A program made the translations under genes and the position numbers. A stretch of DNA of 21,758 nt, from positions 1-21,758 of the forward strand of contig CAZMXI010000078.1 in assembly GCA_964570205.1 (NCBI GenBank). Direction: 5' to 3'. The stretch's first letter is position 1. The number at the start of each line of letters is the position of its first letter. This DNA is from CAZMXI01 sp964570205. Lineage in GTDB: Bacteria; Planctomycetota; Phycisphaerae; Tepidisphaerales; Tepidisphaeraceae. Below, piece after piece: positions 7,024 to 14,218 of the stretch. Under the pieces are notes generated by a model. It was not told the DNA's origin and searched no databases. It saw only the letters and a program-made list of their open reading frames with translations.

Positions 7024-8100
7024 TCAATCCCTGGACTGATCGAGTTTCAGCAACCCAAGGCGATACGGCAACTGGCCGTAGCTCGCCCGGATCGCCGGGT
7101 CTCGCCCCTGGTACAGCAATTGGAGGTTCTTAGGGTCGATCGTCATTGTCTCATCGTAGCCGTCGCGGATCAATTCCCCGTGGCTGATGTCCCGTGTCCA
7201 GGGGGCGACACCCTCCTCGAAGGTGACGTTGTTGATGCCCGCGAATGGCTTCTGATAGGTGTCCGCGTTGGGCAGCGGCGTCCACTTGCCGTCCAGCCGG
7301 TCGGAGACGAACGCCCGGTAGTAGCGGTCCGGGCTCATCGCCTCGATCAACGTCAGATATATGCCCGTCCCCTTGATCCTGTACGTCATGCTCCCCTCAA
7401 AGAGGATGTTGCGGTTCTCACGGATCGCGATCTCCGGATTACTCATGCCCTTGGGGAATTCCTGCATCGTGGTCCGGCTGCGATAGAGATTGCCGTCATC
7501 GCCGGTGAAGAAAAGATACGCGTGCGTCTCGTCGCAGATGACCCAATAGTCGATCGGGAGCCTGGGCAGCCCCGACGGCCTGCCGACAAAGAAGTTCTCC
7601 GGCTTGCTCCAGGTTTCCGGCTTGGAGATGTCATCGGTCGTGCAGTACTGCGGATGCTGGGACTGGAAGACCAGATACCACTTCTTATGCGGCCGGAAAT
7701 AGAACACGTGCGGGGCACAGTGATAGCCTCGCAGGTCGGGGTTGGCATCAATGTAGTAGGGCTTGGCGCTGGCCGCCTCCGACCAGTCCTTGAAGCTCAG
7801 ATAGACCATGCTCCACTGGCTGCGGGAGTTGGCGGTGGTCGCGTAGACATGCCACTTGTCGCCATAGTAAACGACCGTGGGGTCCTTCACGGAGACCAGT
7901 TTATGGGTTTCGTCCGAGATGGGGCTGATCAACGGCCCCGTGGACTTCCATTTGAAGGGCCCTGCGAGCGGCGCGGCCTGCGCAGCGGCAGGAGTTGACG
8001 CGGCAGGGGCCGGCGTCGCAGGAGCGGCCGCCAGGAGCAGGAGACTCGCCGTGGCCAGCGTCATCGCAGCGACACATCGCAAGACACTCGTATTCCGCAT
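7024..8100 (-). CDS. GH62 alpha-L-arabinofuranosidase, secreted
   Basis: The protein has 358 residues. ATG 8100 has GAGG 9 nt upstream and starts a signal peptide with an Ala/Pro-rich tail (to about residue 45). The mature part follows the GH62 five-bladed propeller pattern: FKWKSTGPLISP, VKDPTVVYYGDKWHVYATT, YHCAPHVFYF, YCTTDDISKPETWS, LPIDYWVICD and ILFEGSMTYRIKG. By family comparison the catalytic residues are Asp73 (base), Asp184 (pKa modulator) and Glu235 (acid); the 51-residue spacing between the last two fits characterised GH62 enzymes. GH62 enzymes release arabinofuranose from arabinoxylan, usually from singly substituted xylose units. The length is normal for a single-domain enzyme with no binding module. 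It is the first gene of the leftward cluster, 70 bp ahead of the sigma-esterase gene, and is divergent from the GH10 xylanase. Confidence 0.93.
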   Translation of the reverse strand: MRNTSVLRCVAAMTLATASLLLLAAAPATPAPAASTPAAAQAAPLAGPFKWKSTGPLISPISDETHKLVSVKDPTVVYYGDKWHVYATTANSRSQWSMVYLSFKDWSEAASAKPYYIDANPDLRGYHCAPHVFYFRPHKKWYLVFQSQHPQYCTTDDISKPETWSKPENFFVGRPSGLPRLPIDYWVICDETHAYLFFTGDDGNLYRSRTTMQEFPKGMSNPEIAIRENRNILFEGSMTYRIKGTGIYLTLIEAMSPDRYYRAFVSDRLDGKWTPLPNADTYQKPFAGINNVTFEEGVAPWTRDISHGELIRDGYDETMTIDPKNLQLLYQGRDPAIRASYGQLPYRLGLLKLDQSRD

Positions 8101-8264
8101 TGAACCGATCCTCGCAATTCCACTTCCGCTCTGAAACAGAACACTACGCCGATGGTTATATTCCCTGCCAGCCCACGCGGCGGACAGAAAAACCGGGAAG
8201 GTGAATACGGTGGCCTCCGCGGGGCGTCGCGATGTTCTCTCCTAAAAAACACGGGCCTTTCAAC

Positions 8265-8332
8265 ACCGGGCAATAATGGTCTCTTTCGGGCGTTTCTGCC
8301 ATTGCCCATGCGTCCGTGACATCTTGCCCGGT
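8265..8332. promoter_or_regulatory. repeated ACCGGGCAAT / ATTGCCC / TTGCCCGGT half-sites before the GH10 gene
   Basis: Three related elements lie in the 278-bp divergent intergenic region 8101-8378. They are ACCGGGCAAT (8265-8274), ATTGCCC (8301-8307) and TTGCCCGGT (8324-8332). The first and third are a perfect 9-bp inverted pair; the first and second share 7 bp in inverted orientation. The third overlaps a possible -35 box (TTGCCC, 8324-8329) with AATAAT 16 bp later (8346-8351). This arrangement resembles a multi-site operator controlling the xylanase promoter. The remainder of the intergenic region shows no gene. Confidence 0.4.
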
Positions 8333-8378
8333 CGCATTCATGTGGAATAATGAACCTGGCCTAAAGAAAGGACGAAAG

Positions 8379-9548
8379 ATGATTCTCCACGTCAAGTGTC
8401 GCCTTCCACTTCTCGCAACCGGCCTGGGCGCCGCCCTCCTGGCCGTCGTGGCAGCCATGGCAGCGGAGCCTGCATCCCCTCCGGCCGGCGCGACGACCGC
8501 AGCGCCGGTGGTGGATCAGAAGGGTCCGACCATCAAGGACACCTACAAGAATCATTTTCTGATCGGCACGGCAGGCGACATTCCCGGCGGGTACTCCGAC
8601 GTGGAGCGTGCCCTGATCCAGGAGAACTTCAACATCGTCACGCCGGAGAACTGCATGAAGCCGGGCCCGGTGCACCCCAGCGAGGACACGTGGAGGTTCG
8701 AGCGGCCCGATGCCCTGGTGAAGTGGTGCGAGGAGAACAAGATCGCCGTGCATGGCCACACCCTGGTGTGGCACGCCCAGACCAACAACTGGTTCTTTGA
8801 AGGTGGCGACAAGGCGGTGGTCACTCAGCGTCTCAAGGACCATATCACGACCCTGGTGGGCCGGTACAAGGGCAGGATCCAGGGCTGGGACGTCGTCAAC
8901 GAAGCGATCAACGATGGCGGCAACGCCCAGACGGGCCAGACGGAGAACCTCCGCAATTCCCAATGGGTGAGGACCATGGGGCCGGAGTTCCTGACGCTGG
9001 CGTTCAAGTTCGCCCACGAAGTCGACCCGAAGGCCAAGCTGTACTACAACGACTACAACATTGAGGCCGGCGCCAAGCACGCGAGTTCGATGGTGCTGCT
9101 CAAGCGACTGATCAAGGATGGCGCGCCGATCTACGGCGTGGGAATTCAGGGCCATTGGAGCACCAGGGGCGTGCCCTATGCCGCCATCGACAAGGCGATC
9201 GCTGATTACGCCTCGCTGGGGTTGAAAGTCAGCATTACGGAACTGGACGTGACGATTCGCGGGACATCGGGCGGCCAATTGGGTGGCGGGCGCGGCCGCA
9301 GCAGCACGCCGGCATCTCCGGAGGATCTGAAGGCCCAAGCGGATGCTTATGCGCGGCTATTCGCGATCTTCGCCAAGCACAAGGACGTGGTGGAACGGGT
9401 GACGTTCTGGGGCCTCAGCGATCGCCGCACCTGGCGTGCCGGGCAGCACCCGTTGATCTTCGATTCGAACAACCAGCGGAAGCTGGCCTATACGGCGATC
9501 GTCGATGCGTTGCTGCATCCGAATCCGGACCCGGCAGCTCCACAGTGA
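8379..9548 (+). CDS. GH10 endo-1,4-beta-xylanase, secreted
   Basis: The protein has 389 residues. An upstream in-frame ATG exists at 8316, but ATG 8379 has AAAGGA 7 nt before it and begins the signal peptide (MILHVKCRLPLLATGLGAAL, ending near AMA). The (beta/alpha)8 barrel shows TPENCMKPG, HGHTLVWHAQ, WDVVNEAIND with acid/base Glu175, YYNDYNIE, GIQGHW and ITELDV with nucleophile Glu288, then VTFWGLSD. All are hallmark GH10 motifs. It cleaves internal beta-1,4 linkages of xylan outside the cytoplasm. A Gly/Arg-rich insert (GGQLGGGRGRSSTPAS) follows the nucleophile strand. There is no carbohydrate-binding module, so the length is that of a bare catalytic domain. It is divergent from GH62 and probably coregulated with it through the shared intergenic region. 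Confidence 0.95.
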   Translation: MILHVKCRLPLLATGLGAALLAVVAAMAAEPASPPAGATTAAPVVDQKGPTIKDTYKNHFLIGTAGDIPGGYSDVERALIQENFNIVTPENCMKPGPVHPSEDTWRFERPDALVKWCEENKIAVHGHTLVWHAQTNNWFFEGGDKAVVTQRLKDHITTLVGRYKGRIQGWDVVNEAINDGGNAQTGQTENLRNSQWVRTMGPEFLTLAFKFAHEVDPKAKLYYNDYNIEAGAKHASSMVLLKRLIKDGAPIYGVGIQGHWSTRGVPYAAIDKAIADYASLGLKVSITELDVTIRGTSGGQLGGGRGRSSTPASPEDLKAQADAYARLFAIFAKHKDVVERVTFWGLSDRRTWRAGQHPLIFDSNNQRKLAYTAIVDALLHPNPDPAAPQ

Positions 9549-10061
9549 TGCGGTGGCCGGCGGGCCAGATTCGCGTTATAGCGCATTGCAGATGTGTCGC
9601 AAAGTGTCGCAAAGTGTCGCAAAGTGTCGCATTGTGTCGCAATGGGAGCGCGCAAGTAATACGGCAGATGGGGCTTGTGTCGATTGCGTATGGATTACAC
9701 AGGCCAGGGGGGGTACGGGGGAGCAAGGATGGAGGCGCGCGGAATGGGCGCGGCGGTGGAGAGGTTATGAAGTTGTCAAAGCCTCCGGGCCTGGCCTGGA
9801 GAGGGCGGACGAGCCGCCTTTATCCGAGGGTATTATACGGATGAGTTAGGATTGTGTTCAGTGGGTGGCGGTTTTTTTCTTGAGTTTCTTTGTGGGGCGG
9901 AGGAGGCAAGGGGATCGGGAATCGGGGATGAGGCTGGATTGCCTCTGCTGGCCGCTCCGACGGCCACGGTGCGAGCCATGTGCTCATAAGGCGATATAAG
10001 ACAATGCAATCGCTTTCCCGTCTCGAGCGGAGACGCAACAACAGGAAGAGTTCCCGTCCCT
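9549..10061. other. intergenic stretch without a recognisable gene
   Basis: I find no convincing coding sequence here on either strand; the short open frames have no ribosome site or recognisable protein pattern. It contains the 10-bp tandem repeat at 9591-9640, a small TGGCC-GGCG-GGCCA hairpin right after the xylanase stop (9554-9567), and a GGCGG-ACGAG-CCGCC stem followed by TTTAT (9804-9823) that could be a weak terminator. It leads into the insertion-sequence debris that follows. Confidence 0.6.
9591..9640. repeat. 10-bp tandem repeat, five copies
   Basis: Five consecutive 10-bp units read GATGTGTCGC, AAAGTGTCGC three times, then ATTGTGTCGC. The core GTGTCGC is invariant and the period is close to one helical turn, so all cores face the same side of the DNA. 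It starts 43 bp after the GH10 stop codon. It could be a protein-binding array or a simple slippage-prone minisatellite. Confidence 0.9.
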
Positions 10062-10079
10062 AATGGCATTAAGATAAGC
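10062..10079. repeat. possible insertion-sequence terminal repeat
   Basis: AATGGCATTAAGATAAGC lies immediately beyond the stop codon of the leftward transposase remnant, where an IS end would be expected. It resembles the AATGGCATTAAGTTAA-type ends that I recall from planctomycete IS elements. I cannot find a matching opposite end in the window, so this remains tentative. Confidence 0.3.
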
Positions 10080-10080
10080 C

Positions 10081-10330
10081 TCACGCTTTCCTGGACCGGC
10101 CGTTCAACTGCGCCTTCAACTCCGATCGTGGTTTGTTCATCAGATCGTACTGCTTGGCCCGCCGTTTCTTGACGCGGGGCTCGATACGGTCGGGCCGCAG
10201 CCAGGCGAGCGTGTCAGGTTGTACACCAACGCGAAGATCGTCATTTCTTTCCTCACTCCCACCTCCGATCTGCACTTGAGCACGTCCATCTTCATCGTCG
10301 TCTTCAGGTGAAGAAGGTCGGTCTCCACCC
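10081..10330 (-). pseudogene. IS4-type transposase, C-terminal remnant with frameshift or deletion
   Basis: On the minus strand, from about 10330, the frame reads VETDLLHLKTTMKMDVLKC then VGVRKEMTIFALVYNL. This is the typical region from the catalytic glutamate onward in IS4-like DDE transposases; the Glu and Lys spaced E-x6-K are both present. After LVYNLTR the homology moves to another frame, which ends RIEPRVKKRRAKQYDL, MNKPRSELKAQLNGRSRKA and a stop at 10081. The catalytic N-terminal part and the sequence between the two blocks are missing, and a stop codon lies just upstream of the first block. It is an inactive relic. The family is judged from motifs only. Confidence 0.75.
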
Positions 10331-10458
10331 TGGACCCCGATCATCCCGACAAGCCGGTGCGACTGTTGACCAGCCTTCTGGACGTGCCGGCGGCGATGGT
10401 GGGGCAGTTGTACCGCTGGCGGTGGAAGATCGAATTGTTTCTCCGCTGGCTGAAGGTG
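10330..10458 (+). pseudogene. IS4-type transposase fragment in opposite orientation
   Basis: On the plus strand the frame reads DPDHPDKPVRLLTSLLDVP then LYRWRWKIELFLRWLKV. The last part is a perfect Y-x2-R-x3-E-x6-K signature of the IS4-family DDE transposases. Homology stops abruptly at about 10458, where the next segment reads as an RHS gene on the other strand; upstream it abuts the leftward transposase remnant at about 10330. About 43 codons remain, so it cannot be functional. It appears to derive from a different IS than the neighbour, because both fragments cover the same part of the protein but differ in sequence. Confidence 0.7.
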
Positions 10459-10670
10459 AATTCCGTCTCGCCGGCGTCCAGGGCATCGCCACTGCCATTG
10501 AGGTCGATGCCCGCCACGCGGCCGCGCAGGTCCCACAGGTGGTGGGTGGTTGTGCTGCTGGCGGTGACGGTGGTCTGCGAGCCGTTGGCGTCGTGGGCGC
10601 AACTGGCATCGTTGGCGTTGTTGGTCGAGTCCTCGCTCAGCAGGCGGTCGCGCTGGTCGTAGGCCAAACC
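10459..10670 (-). pseudogene. RHS/YD-repeat protein fragment
   Basis: The minus strand encodes AYDQRDRLLSEDS, DANGSQTT, then LWDLRGRVAGIDLNGSGDAL and DAGETEF. This follows the YD-repeat pattern (YDxRDRL, YDANGxxT, YDLRGRL) of large RHS surface proteins. The string NGSGDALDAGE is of the kind often seen in planctomycete copies. Only about 70 codons remain. The piece is cut at its 3' side by the plus-strand transposase fragment and loses recognisable homology upstream of 10670. It is a relic of a larger gene, probably destroyed by IS insertion and deletion. Confidence 0.65.
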
Positions 10671-10967
10671 ACCGGAGCAGCGTCGCGGACGACGATGGAT
10701 CGTAGATTTCTGGGCACCTCGGATGGCGTGGGTCGTGTGATCGCCGTCGGCTTCATGGAGCCAGGCCGAACCGCCATATACGGGCCCGTAGTTACGGTGG
10801 TGTGGGAAGGGAGGAGCCTCGCGGCTCCTCCCTATCCCGATTGTCACTTGAATGCCCGCCCCTTCCCGCGATGAACCACCCATCGGCCGTCCATCCGACT
10901 GGCGGATCATCGGGTGACGACCCCAGTTCGCCACTCCACGCAACGGCCCCCCGGCGGAATCAAGTTC
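10671..10967. other. gene-free stretch between RHS relic and permease
   Basis: No frame here shows recognisable protein features. The only structured element is the perfect hairpin at 10809-10832. It may contain further decayed RHS sequence, but I cannot support that from the translation. Confidence 0.5.
10809..10832. repeat. perfect 10-bp hairpin (REP-like or terminator)
   Basis: GGGAGGAGCC and GGCTCCTCCC form a perfect 10-bp stem around a TCGC loop. No T-run follows on either strand, so it is not a standard intrinsic terminator, though it lies 136 bp beyond the permease stop and could act as a transcript end or stabiliser. The form resembles dispersed extragenic palindromes, like the other hairpin at 12812-12830. 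Confidence 0.7.
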
Positions 10968-12362
10968 CTATGACTGAGCGGCCGTATCCATGGAAATAAC
11001 GGGCGACTGGAGTCCCGCTTTGGCGGCGAGGAAGTAGATGACGGCACCGACGAGCATTGCCCAGACGGAGGCGATGGGCAGATCGATGCCGAGATTGGGC
11101 ATGATGCCGACGGCGAAGCCGAAGGCCCATGCGAGCCAGCCGGCGGCATTGAAGCCCTTGCGGGGCCCGGACCACTTGCAGCCGTTGAGCATGTAGTCGA
11201 CGGCCATGGCGCCGCAGATGGGACCGAAGGAGGCGCCGATGAGGCCGAACACCGCGCCGAGGTCTCCGGCGAGCTTGGTGACAGCCAGGAGGATGGAAAC
11301 AGCGGCGCCGATGCCGACGGAGATGAAGGGATTAACCTTGGCCAGGGTGGTCTTGAAGCTGTTGGCCGCAATCAGGGAGGAGAAGCAGGCGGAGGGGAAC
11401 GCGGAAATCGCCAGGAGGACGAGGACGACCTTTCCCGGGCCTTCGCCGAGGACGGCAGGAACGAGAGCGTAGGGGTTCATGGTGAAGGCTTCGCGAGTGA
11501 TGATGCCCTTTCCGGCTGCGCCGGCGACGATGAGAATGCCCAGGCCGGCGGTGAAGACGATGGCGGCGAAGACGCCAACGACGCCGCCCATATGGACGTC
11601 GCGGTCGTCGCGGCTGTTGGTGCCGAAATCGACGCCCGCAGCGCCGGCGGTGGCGAAGAAGCCTACGACGTACTGGATGAGGAAGGCCACGATGGCGAAC
11701 TGGGTGAGGGCCATCGGGGCAGTGGGGGCCGCCGAGGCATGGAGGGCGATGAGGTTCTTGGAATCAAAGCTGCCCAGCCCGCCGACGGTCATGGCGAACA
11801 TGACGATGAGGGTGACCAGCGGGATCAACGGGAGGTAGGTTGCGACGCGGGCGACGTACTGGATGCCCTTGAGGCCTATGAAAGCCGCCAGCACGCCCCA
11901 GACGATCATCACGATCATGGCGGTGGGAGGAACGGCTTTGCCGGCCAGCGATTCGGGATTGATGGCCAGGAGCGCCAAGGTCGAGAAATAGGTGTTTACG
12001 CCGAGCCATCCAAACTGGAGGACGCCCATGAGAAAGCCGGGCAGGATGAAACCGCCCTGGGCGCCAAAGGTGCTGGTGCCGACGATGTAGAGAGGCAGGC
12101 CTGTCTTCTGACCGATCATGCCGAGCACGACGTAGTAGAAGGCGTGGCAGAGGAGGGCGGCCAGGACGAGACCGAGAATCGGCGCCCAGATGCCATGGGC
12201 GAGCACGCCGCCGAGGTTGGGGGCGCCGGTAGCGCCCATCCAGAACACGAACCAGAGGAAGATGCCTGCGTAGGTCGGCGCCGTGTTCTTGTACCACGGC
12301 GCGCGGTTACTCAGCGGATTGGCCTTGGCCATTTTCAGATAGTCCGGAAGCCCGTTGCTCAT
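10968..12362 (-). CDS. NCS1-family permease (cytosine/purine/allantoin type)
   Basis: The protein has 464 residues. ATG 12362 has GAGGAG 7 nt upstream. The N-terminus (NRAPWYKNTAPTYAGIFLW) and the first helices with WMGATGAPNLGGVL fit the nucleobase-cation-symport-1 / cytosine-purine permease family. About twelve hydrophobic segments follow, with GxQTGLPLYIVGTSTFGAQGG between helices 2 and 3 and GAxFGPICGAMAVDYML near the C-terminus, both typical of the family. Known members bring cytosine, purines, allantoin, hydantoins or related rings across the inner membrane with H+ or Na+. The substrate here cannot be read from sequence. It stands alone on the minus strand between relic regions and is divergent from the ROK regulator and pentose operon, so a role in sugar uptake is possible but unsupported. 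Confidence 0.88.
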   Translation of the reverse strand: MSNGLPDYLKMAKANPLSNRAPWYKNTAPTYAGIFLWFVFWMGATGAPNLGGVLAHGIWAPILGLVLAALLCHAFYYVVLGMIGQKTGLPLYIVGTSTFGAQGGFILPGFLMGVLQFGWLGVNTYFSTLALLAINPESLAGKAVPPTAMIVMIVWGVLAAFIGLKGIQYVARVATYLPLIPLVTLIVMFAMTVGGLGSFDSKNLIALHASAAPTAPMALTQFAIVAFLIQYVVGFFATAGAAGVDFGTNSRDDRDVHMGGVVGVFAAIVFTAGLGILIVAGAAGKGIITREAFTMNPYALVPAVLGEGPGKVVLVLLAISAFPSACFSSLIAANSFKTTLAKVNPFISVGIGAAVSILLAVTKLAGDLGAVFGLIGASFGPICGAMAVDYMLNGCKWSGPRKGFNAAGWLAWAFGFAVGIMPNLGIDLPIASVWAMLVGAVIYFLAAKAGLQSPVISMDTAAQS

Positions 12363-12402
12363 GAGGTTTCTCCTCGGCTATGACGCCATTACGCCGATCA
12401 TG

Positions 12403-12418
12403 CAATCGTCAGCGATTG
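12403..12418. promoter_or_regulatory. CAATCG-TCAG-CGATTG palindrome upstream of the permease
   Basis: Two perfect 6-bp arms with a 4-bp centre lie 41-56 bp before the permease start, a usual place for a repressor operator. No clear -10/-35 pair is seen beside it. The binding protein is unknown; the ROK regulator encoded next door is one candidate. Confidence 0.35.
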
Positions 12419-12550
12419 GTCACAAGCGGCCGGTCAAGAATACACACAACGGTTTCGTCCGCAAGCCCCCGACCGCCTGACCCATCCCCAGTTGGCACCA
12501 CTTCGTTTGTGGCCTGCCGCAAGGCTCGGAACGCTTGAGCCGCTGAGACC

Positions 12551-12751
12551 TTGATCTTCTTGATCACCTGCTGGGGGGCACGCCAGCGGGTGGGGCGCGT
12601 GCGGAAGTGGGAGAGCGAATCGATGGCGCTTTTCTGGAGCAACGGTGCGTTCGAGGCCTCCAGCAAGCAGTTCAGGAAGGTGATGGGCCATCAGCAACCG
12701 TGGATGCTCAAGGCGCACCTGGACGGGTTGGGAAAGGAGGCAGAGCTGTAG
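12551..12751 (+). pseudogene. possible transposase C-terminal remnant
   Basis: The plus-strand frame ends with ALFWSNGAFEASSKQFRKV then MGHQQPWMLKAHLD before a stop at 12751. The spacing of FRKVxGH and the following helix resembles the C-terminal tail of IS256-like (mutator-type) transposases, where an FxRIxGHxxLxxLxxAL pattern is common. There is no matching upstream catalytic region. The resemblance is short, so this could equally be a chance open frame. Confidence 0.35.
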
Positions 12752-12811
12752 AATCATTTCGATCAGGGAGCGTCCGGTGACGTCAACCACGTCAACGGGA
12801 CAGAAGCAACA

Positions 12812-12830
12812 CACGGGCGAGGCGCCCGTG
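12812..12830. repeat. 8-bp hairpin CACGGGCG-AGG-CGCCCGTG
   Basis: A perfect 8-bp stem with a 3-nt loop lies 40 bp before the ROK regulator start. ACGGGCG...CGCCCGT palindromes are, as far as I recall, frequently dispersed in planctomycete intergenic DNA, which makes a REP-like repeat as likely as a regulatory site. Confidence 0.65.
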
Positions 12831-12869
12831 CCACTCGTGGTGCTCGTGCCGTGGCGTTGAGGGGATGGT

Positions 12870-14027
12870 ATGATCCGGCCGAGAATGGCAACGCTTTCAC
12901 AGATCAGGCGGATGAATCAGCGGAAGGTCATCAAGGTCATGATGCGCCTTGGGAATGCTTCGCGAGCGCAGTTGGCCAAGGCGACCGGAATGAGCCAGGC
13001 CACGATTGGGCGCATCGTTGATCATCTGCTGGAGGATGCCGTTCTGGCCGAGGTCGCGAGCCCAGGGGCGGGATCTTCGGGTAGCGCGGATTGTGCGCAG
13101 GTCGGTCGGCCTTCCACCCGTCTGGAACTGGATCGGCAGCGGCGTCGGTTCCTGGCGGTGCAACTGGGCGTGCATGAGACGCGGCTCGCGGCGTTGCCGC
13201 TGGCGGTTTCGGACGCCGAAGAGTGGCCGGTGCGAGTCGCTACGCCTGCGTCGCCTGAGCAGTGGGCCGAGGCGGTCACCCATGCGTCGAAGCGGCTCGC
13301 GCTCAAAGCGATCGAGGCGGTGGTCGTCAGCCTGCCAGGCGTGACCGACGAAAAATCCTGCAAAGTACTGCTATCTCCGAACTTACGATGGACAGAACAG
13401 GCGGACCTGGGCAGCCTGCTTAAGCCGATCACGCAGGCTCCTGTTGTATGCGTGCAGGAGATCCGGGCATTGGCGCTGGGGCAATTGGCGGCCGAGCCCT
13501 ACGTCGAGGACTTCCTCCTGGTGGACTTTGGGAGCGGCGTGGGCGCGGCGGCGGTAATCGGGAGCAGACTGTACCGGGGAGCCCTGCCGCTCAGTGGGGA
13601 GCTGGGGCACACGCCGGTTCTCGGGAATCAGCGGCGCTGCGGCTGCGGCGCTACGGGGTGCGTGGAGACCCTGATTTCGCAGCACGGGCTGGTCGAGAGC
13701 GCCCGGGAAAATGGCCTGGCGCGAACATGGGAGGACCTACGGGAGGAAGTGCGGATCGGCGGGCTGCCGACCTGGATGAAGCGATCGCTGGACGCTGTGG
13801 CGACGACAATTGCCGGAGCGCTGAACGTGTTGGGGTTGAGGCGCGTGACGATGACGGGCGCGTTGGGAGAACTGCCAGGCGCGGCTGACTACCTGAGTTC
13901 AGCAATCACCAAGGGATCGATGTGGGCACGATTCGGGGATGTGACCTGCAAGCTGGCGCCGCGGCGGCGGATGGCCGGAATGGTCTCGACAGCCGTAGAC
14001 AAGGTGCTGCTCAGCAGGCGATGAGCA
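12870..14027 (+). CDS. ROK-family transcriptional regulator (XylR/NagC type)
   Basis: The protein has 384 residues, starting at ATG 12870 with GGGGA 5 nt upstream; ATG 12885 is an alternative. Residues about 10-65 form a winged helix-turn-helix (RKVIKVMMRLGNASRAQLAKATGMSQATIGRIVDHLLEDAVL, shown here in full only because it is split as RKVIKVMMRLGNASRAQLAK / ATGMSQATIGRIVDHLLED). The remainder is a ROK domain with VDFGSGVGAA (218-227), GELGH (243-247) and the zinc motif C-G-C-G-x2-G-C-x-E (Cys257, Cys259, Cys264). The position of the sugar-kinase catalytic Asp is occupied by QEIRALALG, without Asp, which suggests a non-kinase repressor. ROK regulators of this shape bind a sugar ligand such as xylose or glucose and release their operator. 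It is directly upstream of araB on the same strand and most likely controls the pentose operon; the ligand is not established. Confidence 0.92.
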
Positions 14028-14061
14028 CCCACCCTGCTTGGCAGTCCACGGGATTTTTAGC

Positions 14062-14089
14062 TTGACAGAGTTCGGCCGGAGCATATTTT
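14062..14089 (+). promoter_or_regulatory. sigma70-like promoter of the pentose operon
   Basis: TTGACA (14062-14067) is followed after 16 bp by TATTTT (14084-14089), about 130 bp before the araB start. The spacer contains the palindrome-like TTCGGCCGGA. The 190-bp gap between the ROK gene and araB shows no other gene. The long leader leaves room for downstream operator sites, for example the imperfect GAAAG...GTTTC stretch at 14099-14118. Confidence 0.5.
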
Positions 14090-14218
14090 CTATCAGATTG
14101 AAAGTAATTAGGCGTTTCTTGAGCTGATCGGGTTGCCGGTAATGCGGCCGTCGATATCCTAGGACCGCAGCGTCCATGGCCTGCGTTCGAGTGGAAGGTA
14201 ACACGAAAGGTGGTGTCC

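Larger units (their letters stand above)
12363..12869. other. divergent intergenic region between permease and ROK regulator
   Basis: About 500 bp without an intact gene. It contains the CAATCG palindrome at 12403-12418, a possible transposase tail on the plus strand (12551-12751) and an 8-bp hairpin at 12812-12830. Open frames on the minus strand here have no recognisable features. Confidence 0.55.

Noticed and set aside
8361..9338. 325-codon minus-strand frame opposite the GH10 gene
   Set aside because: The plus-strand protein has every GH10 hallmark; the antisense translation shows no recognisable motif.
9591..9640. CRISPR array
   Set aside because: The 10-bp units are contiguous with no unique spacers, far too short for CRISPR repeats, and no cas gene is near.
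9804..9823. Intrinsic terminator of the xylanase gene
   Set aside because: The 5-bp stem followed by TTTAT is weak and lies about 260 bp after the stop codon. It is mentioned only within the intergenic entry.
10459..10670. Functional RHS toxin or contact-dependent inhibition system
   Set aside because: Only about 70 codons of YD-repeat sequence remain, with no core cage end, toxin tip or immunity gene.
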